Positions 12,442-23,403 of a DNA stretch of 64,000 bases are shown piece by piece. Under the pieces are notes generated by a model. That model did no database searches. It was not told the origin of the DNA and was given only the letters and a program-made list of their open reading frames with translations. How positions within the stretch are numbered: the stretch's first letter is position 1; every line of letters begins with the position of its first letter. Origin of the DNA: Orbilia blumenaviensis (Eukaryota > Ascomycota > Orbiliomycetes > Orbiliales > Orbiliaceae); assembly GCA_036872755.1 (NCBI GenBank), contig JAVHNS010000009.1, positions 1,364,001 through 1,428,000 on the forward strand. The letters run 5' to 3'. Both the position numbers and the translations under genes were made by a program.

Positions 12442-13472
12442 ATGCTTCTCTCAACAATTCTAATCTCAGCCATGGTGGTCATGGAGTTTGCGGACGGGAA
12501 AACAGCAATCCCCGTATCTGCAACAATCGCACGTGACCACCCTGAAGCAAAAAAATGGAAAAACACTCGCATTTGTAAGTTCTCAGCTGGATTCGCTATG
12601 ATATGTAACTAATGGAAAAGAAAAAGAAAAGAAAGGCTAATATACGGCTACATATACTGTGGGCCATGATCGCATCCCAGGTTTGCAGAAAAAAGTCAAC
12701 CCAAGATACCACACTAACGCCTGTTTGAGAGTCAACGGGTTGTCCCGCCTGGACATGCTACCAGGGATACTTGGGAATACCTTCCCTGCTAATTCCGTTT
12801 GGAGCGCGTTAAAGGTTACAGCAAAGCCTTTGGGGGATTATGAACGCCCAGGGTCACAGGAACACACTGTATGTATACGAAAAGCGTTCCGCAACAGCCA
12901 AAACACGAAAACTACTAAAGACGGCTAACCAAACCTGTAAATAGTTCATGATTGTAAATGATGGTGTGGGTTACCGGACTAAACCCAAATGCTTGACCTG
13001 GGATAAAGTTCCGCCCTATGGGAGACTGGAAGCCGTCCAGAAATCGCTAGGGAAATCTCAACCGTCGAAATCATATTGGCTCGGTGGCGTGACATTCCAA
13101 AACTGCGTGTTCCCAGATAGCGCGAAAAGTGTGAATATGTCGGCTCAGCATCATGATATCGGTTACCGTCAATTATTTTGGACTAAGGTTGAAGGGAAGG
13201 GTAGTAATATACGGCGAAGGCGAGGCTCTTTCTTACCCACATTAAGTAATAATAGTTGGCTAACCAATACTTAATTTTATAGGATCATGCCTCGGGTCTT
13301 CGTTGGGGGAACGTGGCCCAGTGATATTTGCAATGGCTCTCTCGGTATCTTTGATCGAACGGAGCCTGGAAAAGAGTCAAACTACCTAAAGAACCTTCTC
13401 ACGGCCACAATCAAGGGAACAACAATCGGATGGGGTTGTACACCGCAGAAGTGGACATTAATTGGGAACTAA
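12442..13472 (+). CDS. Small secreted protein, WGC family member 1
   Basis: Four exons: 12442-12574, 12681-12868, 12945-13219, 13283-13472; 261 aa. The N-terminus (MLLSTILISAMVVMEFADG) is a signal peptide. No known domain recognised. It is clearly paralogous to the gene at 17438. Shared features are the exon 1/2 junction at (H/N)TRIC, then N-P-x-Y-x-x-N-A-C-L. The third exon has CLTW, followed by WLG and a hydrophobic-F-x-x-C segment. The last exon has SLGIFDR and GTTIGWGC-x4-W-T-L. All three introns sit at the same places and phases (1, 0, 2) in both genes. Intron 3 here appears to use a GC donor (AAG/GCGAGG at 13217-13225), because no GT donor gives the phase that fits exon 4. The role is unknown; an extracellular or effector-like role is inferred only from secretion, Cys content and duplication. 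Confidence 0.75.
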
Positions 13473-14380
13473 GTGGATTTTCGTCTATCAACACGTTAAC
13501 AAGATAACCAAATTCTGTTATTCAATATCTAGTCCATGGGCCATAGTGCCCAAGGAAAATTACGTTCTTTGCATGTGTTTAGCAAGGATGCGCTTGCAAA
13601 CTTGGTGCGAGGCTCAGCTACGTTCAATATTTGAATTAATTAGCATACCTTCCCCAGATATAAGGCCGCATGGTAGTAGTTTGCATTAAGTGAGCTTAGG
13701 GGAAAATTTTGGAAGGGGAATTTCGTAACCCTCCCAAGGGCACTTACCAAGCATCTTCACATCCCATGTAAGCCAGGTACGCACTACTGCATGATGCATG
13801 GTCCTCGTTGCGTCCATTTGAGCGCATTTCTAGCCGCCGTAATCTGCAACAATTTCAACACGGAGTAACCGAATATCGAATATCAAATACTTCATGGGTG
13901 TATCCGCGTACATTATTGGTCACGATGTCAGGACTCGCTTGCTAGCGGTGATTACCTGCAGAATAGTTAAGACCGCCGAGACTGGGGCTCTTTGATTTTT
14001 TGCGTCTAAGACGAAGATAGCTTGTTTGTCCTTGTGGTTTCTGGTGGGTCTCACCATCTAATGCTTGTAACATCGGATGGGAGGTCTATCGGCTACCAGG
14101 ATGTTCCTGTAAACGAAGATTAAAATCGATCAGATGTCGCACGGTACTTATCGGATGAGCCAGTTTTGTGGGGAAAGCGTACCTGGTTCGGCAGTTTAGA
14201 AATAGGCTATTCATGCATGCATGTAGCTCCCGCAGATGAGTTGACCAATACGCATTGTCGCATGTCATCGAATTTTCACATACAAGGGATAAGAGTTAGT
14301 TATTTAAGAACAGCTCACTCCAAGAGGGCCAGAAAATCTTGAAAGCCACCGTCAATTGAGGATAAAATACCATCGCCACG
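13473..14380. other. Intergenic region
   Basis: About 0.9 kb between the first WGC-family gene and the tannase/feruloyl esterase gene. No coding signal seen; short open frames only. The last 100 bases act as promoter and 5' UTR of the esterase gene. Confidence 0.45.
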
Positions 14381-16148
14381 ATGAAATCGGTTCCTTACTA
14401 CACCGCGTTCGCAGCGATTGCTGCGGGCGTATTAGCAACCACCACTCCAGGCGGCTTCTCAACCCGCTGCTCAGGGCTTGTGCAAAGTTTCCACCCTGAC
14501 CAACAGACAACGGTCCTTGTTGCCGAATTTCTTGCTAAGGGCTCCAACTTCACGGATCCAATTAGTCACCCATCATGTGTAGGCGGCTTTACAGGTGGTT
14601 CTATCTTGGCAGATGTTTGTCGCTTGAGACTCAACGTTTCTACAAGCAGCACTTCGAGTGTTATTATAGAAGCCTGGATGCCTGCAAATTGGCAGCAGAA
14701 GGGGAGGAGATTTGCCATGACGGGGAACGGAGGGTTGGCTGGATGTAAGTTCATCGCCGGCTACCCATGATTTATGGGATAGTATAGTATAGTAGATATT
14801 CAATATTGTGCTGATACTTATGGCAACTCGATTTAGGCATTCCATTTGATGATCTAAACTTTATCAGCTCCCTAGGATTCGCTACCGCAGGGCATAATAA
14901 CGGGCATGACGGTGACACTGGGGTTCCTTTTTTCAACCGTCCTGAAGTTGTCAAGGACTTCGCGTATCGGGCGTAAGCAACATTCACATTCCTTTTTCAA
15001 GAGATAAAAGTACAATAGGCTAACAAGTGATTTTAAGTCTCTTGACCGCCACTAAAGTTGGAAAGAAAGCCGTGAAACAACTTTACTCGCAGAACTTGAA
15101 GAAGTCATACTTTCTTGGGTGCTCGTCTGGTGGCCGACAGGGTCTAAAGGCCGCACAGGATTTCCCTGAAGAATATGATGGGATAATAGCAGGTGCGGCT
15201 GGTAATAACTGGAATAACCTGATGTCATCCTTTAGTTACTACTGGAAATTTGTTGCAAACGGCAACAACCCTCCCATACTATCTGCAGAGCAGTGGGTTG
15301 AATGGCGGGACGAGGCCATTAGGCAATGTGACCAAATTGACGGCGTTCGAGATTTGGTGATCGAAGACCCGAGGAAGTGCAATTTAAGACCGGAGTCTAG
15401 GCTCTGCGCTCCCGGGAAATCTTGGGCATCAAATAAATGCTTCACGAGCGCGCAGGTCACATTTTTGAGAAACTTATACGAGCCGTTCTACGGCAACAAC
15501 GGCACGTTCTTGTTCCCTGGATTCGGTCCAGGCGACGAAACTATCACTTCTCTTTGGTTTGCTCCTACTGCACCGCAGTACACCGTTGACTGGTACAGAT
15601 ACGCTCTCCTCAACGACGAAACTTGGACGGTTGAAGCCAACTTTGATCTCGATGCAGTTGACAACGCCAACCGCATAGACCCTTACAACATCTCGACCTA
15701 CAAAGACCTCTCAAAACTCAAAGCCTCAGGCCATAAGCTACTAACCTACCATGGTCTTGCAGACGGCCTACTCAGTTATGAGGGTTCTGACCGGTATTAC
15801 GAATCTATCGTCCGCAGGATGGGTCTCCCGTCTACTCAACTAGACAGCTTCTACCGCTATTTCCCAATTGCAGGGATGGGTCACTGTGCGACAGGAAATG
15901 GCGCCTGGTATATCGGCGCGGCAAATCAGTATTCCGGTGCACCTGCGACAACCACCGAAACAGAAGGCGGAGTACTAATGAGCATGGTAAAGTGGGTCGA
16001 GCAAGGAATTCCTCCCGAGAGAATAACCGGGCGGGGTTTCACAGCAGACGGGAAACTAGCGTCAACTAAAGACCATTGCAAGTGGCCTTTACAAAATAAA
16101 TACTTGGGCGGCAATCCTAACAGAAGGAGCAGTTGGGGTTGTTCGTGA
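14381..16148 (+). CDS. Secreted tannase/feruloyl esterase family protein
   Basis: Three exons: 14381-14744, 14837-14972, 15038-16148; 536 aa, the usual length. The signal peptide is at residues 1-19 (MKSVPYYTAFAAIAAGVLA). The alpha/beta-hydrolase carries the CS-D-HC arrangement of this family. The nucleophile Ser196 follows Cys195 in GCSSGGRQG, the acid Asp lies in HGLADG, and His449 precedes Cys450 in GMGHCATG. A calcium-site-like segment is seen in DGVRDLVIEDPRKC. The enzyme hydrolyses ester bonds of phenolic acids: gallate in tannins, or ferulate on arabinoxylan. Sequence alone does not decide between tannase and feruloyl esterase. It is secreted and probably acts on plant polymers with the GH7 and GH6 enzymes of the window. 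Both introns have strong GTAAGY donors and keep the conserved GNGGLAGC segment intact. Confidence 0.92.
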
Positions 16149-17437
16149 GTTTGCTATATAACAGGGGTTGGTTGGTTGGTTGGTTAGTTTTGGGCGGAAC
16201 GGATCACGGGCGTTTTTTCGCTCTCTGAAATCCACAACCCTTCAAGGATAACATGTATTTTTTCATATTTTCTTTCTTATTAATTAATTAATCAGAAGCT
16301 TCCAACATGGGGAACGGTTTTCAATACGTGAGCAGTGCCGTGAAAGTGTGTTTGGACGTTTGACCAACTATAAGCGTTTTATGCTCATGTATACGACCTT
16401 ACCATCGATCATGGCTCTTCGCCTAATCTATAGGTTTCTGAGTATGATCATGCGTGTTTCATGTTATCTTTTGGGTGAGTTCTCACACTAAAGTATTGTC
16501 AAGATCCATGTCAAAACGCCATGAAGCCCCCACAGCTAGCATCGCTTGGTAGTGGGTACCAGAGCTGCCTATCCACGATATATAAGCGAACCTAGGATTA
16601 CATGGCACGGCGGGTTTATACATAGTTTCGGTCCTAGACACCACTAGGCCACAAGTGTGTGTATACGTAAAGAATTCTCAACGATATGCCATGCAATAAC
16701 TAAATTTGCTTTGGAATTTTGTTATAACCTGCAGCTCGATATCTAAGTCCCCATCAGCTGTAGCTCCAGAATTTAGATGGCGCTATTTGCACCAGCACTA
16801 GTTCTGCCGTGTGCATTAAAATTAGGCTATTGCATAACTCGATATCAATTGAGAAATACAAAGGGATATTAATTAAGGGGACTGGAAAATAAAAGCAAGC
16901 AGGTAAGTTTGATGTTGTTTTCGGTTGAGTTTTGCAAGTTGGAAGATAACATTACGCTAAGGTCAAGCCTGATCCTACACGCACAAGCGGACGGCAGGAG
17001 CCAACATAATATATATACACCACATACCGCACCATAGATACGTGGGTTGGCAAATGCGTACATATTAACCTGCAGAGTTCTAGAAGTGGCCTAAGTGGCA
17101 AAACCAGAAAGAATATGTTCCTCGAATGTCCAAGGGCTTGTGGAAGTATACCTCTGCAAGAGCACCAAGCCATACAAATAATTTCACAACCTGATATTCA
17201 GACTTCAGAGGGTAAGATCCGGTTATAAAATATCCACAGCGAGCCATACCATTCTTATATACAACTAGAAAGATAATTAGGCGTTACGTATGAGTCAAGT
17301 TAACGTCAGATCCATTTTTTATGAGAATACATCAACAACCCTCACAGCGAAACGTTCAGTTTAGTTGAAATCATAGCAATATTTCTGGCCTCCCTTGAGC
17401 CTTCCTTTAATACCAACATATATATTTTACTTTAGAA
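16149..17437. other. Intergenic region
   Basis: About 1.3 kb. It includes a short GGTT repeat at about 16167-16186 just after the esterase stop. Otherwise it is AT-rich DNA with no coding signal. Its right end is the promoter of the second WGC-family gene. Confidence 0.45.
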
Positions 17438-18636
17438 ATGCACATACAGATACTTGCGATAGCCGTCGGGCTTGCGACGGGCACGGTTGCCAGCTTTAGC
17501 GACGACGTGATCAAGCCGTATCCCGAGTGGCAGAGATGGCAACATACTCGCATATGTAAGTAATACCCTTCATCACCTCTTCTATTTTAAAGCGTCACAA
17601 CCTATATACAGAATAATATCCACCCTACAAATATTAAATGCACATGTGTGGAAATTAAATAATGCAGTGCATTAAAAGGTTAATGATGGTCGCACGCGAA
17701 TGCAGGCTTAGAAAAACAGCATAACCCAAACTATTACCATAATGCGTGTCTAAGTACTAGCCCATACGGCGAAAAAGGTCGCCTGGGCATGGACTCAGAT
17801 CTCTTTGGCGTTTCTCCCACAAATTCGATCAATTATACGGAAACACCAATTGAAGGGAAATGGTATGGCCTCCTAGACATCGGACCCGAACATAATCGGC
17901 AAGACTTTTCGCAATCGGCACCACGGGAATATACTGTACGTTTCCATAGTTCAAGTGCTTCATGGTCGTATTACCACGACTCATTACGTTTGAAATTTCA
18001 TTTAGTTCATCATTTTTAGCTCCCCTGATCAGTGCCTCACCTGGCAAAAGTACCCCAGAGAGGCCGCCCTCGAAAAGATAATGAATGGCATTGGAAAAAA
18101 TTTCACAAACTACGCAAGGTCAACCTGGCTAGGGGATATATACTTCGACAAATGCTCTTTCGGGGATGTTGATATTTACTCTAAAGAAGCTTTCCCATTT
18201 GACTTCTCTAAGTTTGCCGATAATCAAAAATTTCTGGTAGTAGCAGACGGGACTGAGCAAGAGCCTGATAATGACGTAGTTCCCAGGAAACGGAGGTGCG
18301 TACCTACAAATAACACCGCTTCATCTGAAAGGATTACACTTGTTCTCCTGATTGACCAGATACTGACTTCTCCTCTTGTCGCGCAGAATAATCCCGAAAG
18401 TGTCGGGAGATGATCCCAAGACCATCGATCTATGCGATGGTAAAATTGGAATTTTCGACCGGATGGAGACAGGTTATCGATTAAGTCGTGTCGGTGGCCA
18501 TCTTAATAGGACAACTATCGGGTGGGGGTGTACCAACCAAGTCTGGTCGCTAAGATGGCAGGAAAGTGACACTAGGAAGTCCAAGGCATTGTCGCATACT
18601 ATTGGTATCGGAGGGCTAGCCGCCGCAGGATTATAA
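17438..18636 (+). CDS. Small secreted protein, WGC family member 2
   Basis: Four exons: 17438-17555, 17706-17935, 18006-18295, 18387-18636; 295 aa. The signal peptide is MHIQILAIAVGLATGTVAS. Paralogue of the 12442 gene, with intron positions and phases matching one for one. Conserved landmarks are HTRIC, NPNYYHNACL, CLTW, WLGD followed by F-x-x-C, KIGIFDR and TTIGWGC-x4-W-S-L (Trp259). Intron 3 has a normal GTGCGT donor, unlike the GC donor in the paralogue. The C-terminus extends about 27 residues past the WGC motif and ends in a short Gly/Ala/Leu-rich hydrophobic tail, which might be a weak GPI signal. No known domain recognised. Duplication probably predates strong divergence, since only the landmark residues are kept. 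Confidence 0.78.
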
Positions 18637-19396
18637 ATTGCATTGTCTATGAATTTACCTCCGGCCAGGCAGCAATGGACATGCGGCCTAATTAATTATA
18701 ACAGTCTTACCGATATTTTAAATTTTTATTAGAAATGTGTTTAATATTTATATTTGAGAAATAACTCTTTCAATGAACGAGCCGTTTAAAAGTTTTGGCT
18801 GCGTGTCCGGAGGCCTATGGGTAGTATGGCATTTTCTATACTTTTTTGAGATGGGTATATATACCTCAATTTTTGTAGTGTATAGCTCCAGAATGGTAAA
18901 AACCCTCTTTGCACATAGAGTAGTAAAATCTGTCATGCTCATATAAAAAATACAAATAACATACGCAATATAATACGATAATTATCATATAAATTAAGCA
19001 CAAATTTTATAAAAATAATGTAATATAAAGTTCTTAAGATAAGGTGGTTGTATTTGAGGGGTCCGATAACACCCGTCCACACAAGAGGGGCTATTGGGAG
19101 GACGTCTGACAATGCTGCTTTAAGCGTGCAAACCAGCTCAAGGCCCATCGGATTAAGAAGGACGACTGCACAATCAAATTTGCCTCGCAATCAACGACTC
19201 AGTCTCGTAACGACAACCTTCCGCTAGCTATTTTTTAACGCGCTTTGACCAACCATCCCCCTCGCGTTATTGCTCCCTTACCTATTTAAAGCGGTTCTCG
19301 ACCCCCTCTAAGATTTCTCAAGACACCCTCCTCATGTCGTTTCAACACTTTCCATAAATAAAGAGACTTTGACTTCAGGCCATCTACAGATCGGCA
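18637..19396. other. Intergenic region
   Basis: About 760 bp, very AT-rich in its first 400 bases. No coding signal. The right end, with a pyrimidine-rich stretch near 19250-19330, is the likely promoter of the nuclease/kinase-like gene. Confidence 0.45.
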
Positions 19397-20984
19397 ATGA
19401 ATCTATCCCAGTTTCTAGACGAGGTTACCTTTCCGAATATTAAAAAGACGCCCGGACACTCCACGACTAAAACAACGGTTCCAGCGTATTCTCAGGACTA
19501 CCTGGCCAACTTGACGTCGTGGGTCGACATCGACGACGAGATTGAACGGTTCTTTGGTCCCCATCTCAGCGTTAAGGTAAGTTCTATGAGCTATTCTTTG
19601 ATTCAGTTCTAGCGTACTTCCAGAAATTCCATAGCTTCCTAGAATATTTGGGCTAAGTAAGAACCAAAATTTCAGGCTCAAAGGTTTAACTTTTTATTAG
19701 ATGTCATTCAAACCACTGGTGATAGGAATAGTCTGTGCAGCAATGAGGCTGACGTGGTCACGCTGGGCACTTTCACATACGAAGCCGCTACCTTGAGAAT
19801 CTTAGACGAGATTTTATCTACTAAATGTAACTTCGGCGGCCATCAGTCCACAGTTAATATTGGTGACCCTGATCGGGTGTTATGTGAATTCATCGACAAC
19901 GGAGCTGCAAGATCAAATGCGAAATTTATAATGGAATGGAAAACTCCATGGGCCCTCACAGTACCACCTGATATGGTAGAACACTTTAATAGAAACAGAG
20001 GGAATCCAGGGGACAAGGTGGTAAAAGCAGTCAGCCAGCTATATGGCTACATGACGTTCAATAATCTCCTTAATGGAGGGCTATGCAACTATGAGGTTTT
20101 GTATTTACTTCAAAGAACAGGAGACATCGGTCTGAAAATTTCGCGCCCATTCCGATACAATGATCGGGGTATCGGAAGCCCCATCGCGGCCTTGACATAT
20201 ATTTGTCATTACGCCATTACAAAAGAGTTCTGTCACTATTCCTCGGTAGGAAGAGGGTCACCGAGAGCTCACATGTTCCGTCTAGAAGATTTGGACGTGG
20301 AGGGAACGTGGGACGAAAACCTCAAGGTCCCATGGGCCGATATGCGCCTACGGTTAACAAGCGCAGTGAGCAAAAACATCGCGAGCCCGATGTCGGGGGA
20401 GGTATTTGCCCGGCCGGGCACTCGATTCAAGTATAAGACGGCAGCTTTTTTCAAAGTTTATGATATAACAAAAGGCAATAACCTTGAATTAGCGAACGCT
20501 GAAATAAAGGCGTAAGATTCTTCCACTGCCAGCGTCCTCCCAACTCTCTTCCTCAGTCTTTTTCAACTATCTCTCATTGTCGAGGACTTTAAATATATCA
20601 CGGTGTGCTGATCCTTATAAAACTAGGTATATCAATCTCAAAGCCCTCCAAGGGAAGTATATACCAAGGCTTTATGCTGCAGGGACTACTTGGGGATCTC
20701 TCAAGTTTCTAGTCTTGGAGGATTGCGGCCAAACACTGTCGGAAGAAAATATAGATCAAAGTGTTTGGGCTCAGGCAAGGAAGATAATTCAGGCACTACA
20801 TAAGCGCGGATATATTCACGGGGATCCAAAATTGGATAATTTTGCTATTTCAAGGGGAGTTGTGAGAGTCATCGATTTGGGCGCCTGCCGTCGAGGAAGC
20901 CTGACTGACCAATCTGAAGAGCGTTCCCAGCTGGATCAGTTGAAGAGAGAGTGGGAAGAGGAGCAAGAAGACAATTCTGATTGA
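19397..20984 (+). CDS. PD-(D/E)XK nuclease-like plus kinase-like fusion protein
   Basis: Three exons: 19397-19576, 19676-20511, 20585-20984; 471 aa. The third exon is joined by removing a 73-bp intron (GTAAGA...GAG/G), which converts an apparent stop at 20513 into a continuous frame. The N-terminal half carries signs of a RecB/REase-type fold: acidic residues at 124-134, E147-x-K149 in IMEWKTPW, then Q181-x-x-x-Y185 in SQLYGYM. The C-terminal half is a small kinase-like fold: an ALQG-x4-PRLY-x-AG segment, LVLEDCG as hinge, H417-G-D419 with Asn424 as catalytic loop, and I435-D-L-G438 as metal-binding loop. Fungal fusions of this kind are known, some related to Crinkler-type proteins. Both activities are inferred. 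No signal peptide. The substrate, DNA or protein, is unknown. Confidence 0.75.
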
Positions 20985-22273
20985 TGGCAATTCACAGCGG
21001 TCGTTTATAAGAGCCTGCAGCAGTAGCCTACGAGTACTACCATTGGCGAGCATTGAAATTAATGCAATACACGTCAGTAGTACTAATGGTTAGGAAAGGA
21101 GGTCTTCCATTGCAGTCTATATACAAACAGCAAGATTCCGCCCCGTACTCCTCTCTCTTCCTTTTCATTTAAACTTTAATAGCGATATCGAGGTCCTTAT
21201 AGATCTATAGACCGTTTCCCCCATTTCTTCTATTATAAACTAGTAGAGGTCATAGTATGATATCGTGCGTTATAAAGATTTTTTTCAGTTTCGGGCCATT
21301 ATATAGTGGTTCACCCCATTGGATAGACTTAAGGAACAGCCAAGTTTGGTAAGTATTCGACCATTGGTTTATCAAGCGGCTTGAATTTACTTGAAACTGC
21401 GAAGTTAGTGGCACGAAACACTTTCGGTCAAAGGTGGCTGTACCAGTGTTATATACAGTCAGGAGGCACAGATGCACTAACTATATTTGTATATACCGAC
21501 GTTATACTGACGTCGACGTCTGTAGACTGCGCCCCTGTTATAACTCTTTACCTCATACAATTAACATAACTGGACAAAATAGTTAGGTTAAAGTAAGATT
21601 TCGGACTCCGTATCCGACGAATTCCCCGTTTGAGCGATCTCTACTGTATGCATGGATATATGGTAAGAGGCTAGTCACCCGGCTAGCAGGAGGGGGCGGT
21701 CATCTTAGCGCATGTGCCACTTTTTATTGTTTCGTTCCAACATTGACAGTTAGAACCCCAATGTTCTAAGTATAACAACAGAGCCAAGCGGGCACGGGTC
21801 AGACTGGGCTTCATCACTTAGTATACTAGTACCAGATGTTGCGGATTTTATAGCCCAACCACGTCGAAGTATTGGTTAAAAAGGGGCTGATGGACCCATT
21901 GAATTGCGAGACTTTCGCAATACATTAGTGGTTTATGTGGCGTCGGACGGTTGAGTGGTTAGTGAGAGAGAGAGCTTATATACCCGGTGATGCGCTTTCT
22001 GCAGGGTACATTAGCATTGTGCATTTATGAACTGGCTGCAACAGATAATTAATCGATATTTTGCGAGAAACCCTGCAGCCAGCTGTCGTTCGCCGTTCGC
22101 GCTGACATTTTTAATATTAATTATTGCCTTTTCGCTAATTATAATCTCCAATATATATAATAGTAGCAATAATACAGTATATATTGTTAGCTTCTCCGGC
22201 CCATTTTTCAATCTGGTTTTGTTCTAGAGCTCATATTTTTCCCGGCGCGCGCAATGCTAGAGCGCCAACGACA
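20985..22273. other. Intergenic region
   Basis: About 1.3 kb, AT-rich, no coding signal seen. A GA repeat lies at about 21963-21975. The right end is the promoter of the third WGC-family gene. Confidence 0.45.
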
Positions 22274-23403
22274 ATGTCTCCAGTCAAAAATCTACCTTCA
22301 TGTTTCCTCGCATTCATTCTGTGTTCGGCTGCTAATGTCGGCTTCGCACTTTCGTCTGGTCTCCTCCCTTCAACTTCGGGACAGCCACAACGGGAAAACC
22401 ACCTGGACAAACACCCAATAGGGGGCGACGACCAAGAACCAATTAGCAAACCACAACAGGACGCCTTTTCTTCGCCAGGATCTTCGAGCGAAGGTGTTGC
22501 CATTGTCGACTGGAAATCATACGTTGACGCCAGCAGATATAATTTCGCACTCAACAACTGGCAATCTTTGAAAAATGACCCTAATATGATTGAAAGATAT
22601 GGAGGGGACGGGCCAAGTGTGGAAAATATGCCTAGGGTTTTATGTTTGGTTGATTCCTCACCGTTAGGTAGCGACAGAGGAGAGGCGCTCAAGACGTACG
22701 GGTGCACGTGGGATCAAGTCCATAATCCAGATCCATCCCAAAGATGGCATATTCGGTATACTTATCTTAGTGACAATGAGGGGTCTGTTGATGGATCTCC
22801 TAAATGGGCTGTAAGTTATATCTGTTATTAAGAATAGATGCCGCATTGCGTTGTCGCGAAAACTGATATTCTCGTAGGCGAGTTTTAGGAATAATGAAAC
22901 TGAGAGATGTATCAGAGCAGATCATGATATCAATCGTCAGCCCAACAAAATAGCTAGACGCGCAAATACAGTAGAGCTTTTCCGGTCTAAGAAAATAGTT
23001 CCTGGCAAGTGTTCGACAGACAAGAATAGTACAACCAATTTGAATTTCGAAATCCAAAGATGTACCAACTCCCAGGACGCAGCCAGTGGGGAAGACGAGA
23101 CGAACGAAATTTTTAGGAACTGGTCCCTGTGGTTAGTGCCCTATTAATTTCAGAATCATATAGTTGATAGAAAGATCTAACAGACTGGATAGTATATACC
23201 CATCACGCCGAAGTTTAGAATATGGAGAAGGCGACGATTGGTTGCCCCAGAATCCATGTCCGAGCCCGAATTTCCAAGAGAATCTCCTCCATGCGCTTGA
23301 CAGGCCAAGTTTGGTGGAATGGGGTTGTGGCCAAAACACCTGGTACCTTCCAACACAGGCCTTGAGCGTCGATAAGATAGAAGGAGAGTGGAACTGGCTT
23401 TAG
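22274..23403 (+). CDS. Small secreted protein, divergent WGC family member 3
   Basis: Three exons: 22274-22810, 22878-23131, 23193-23403; 333 aa. The second intron (GTTAGT at 23132, CTAAC at 23177-23181, GATAG at 23192) was chosen because earlier acceptors create a stop and this one gives a good branch-to-acceptor spacing. The signal peptide is at about residues 1-26 (MSPVKNLPSCFLAFILCSA and following). It resembles the genes at 12442 and 17438 only at landmarks: YGCTWDQV, a hydrophobic-E-x-x-C segment (FEIQRC), and at the end ENLLHA then VEWGCGQNTWYL (Trp307). The first 100 residues after the signal are unlike the other two, Ser/Pro/Gln-rich. No known domain recognised. Kinship with the other two is inferred from these shared landmarks, and is less certain than between members 1 and 2. 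Confidence 0.65.
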
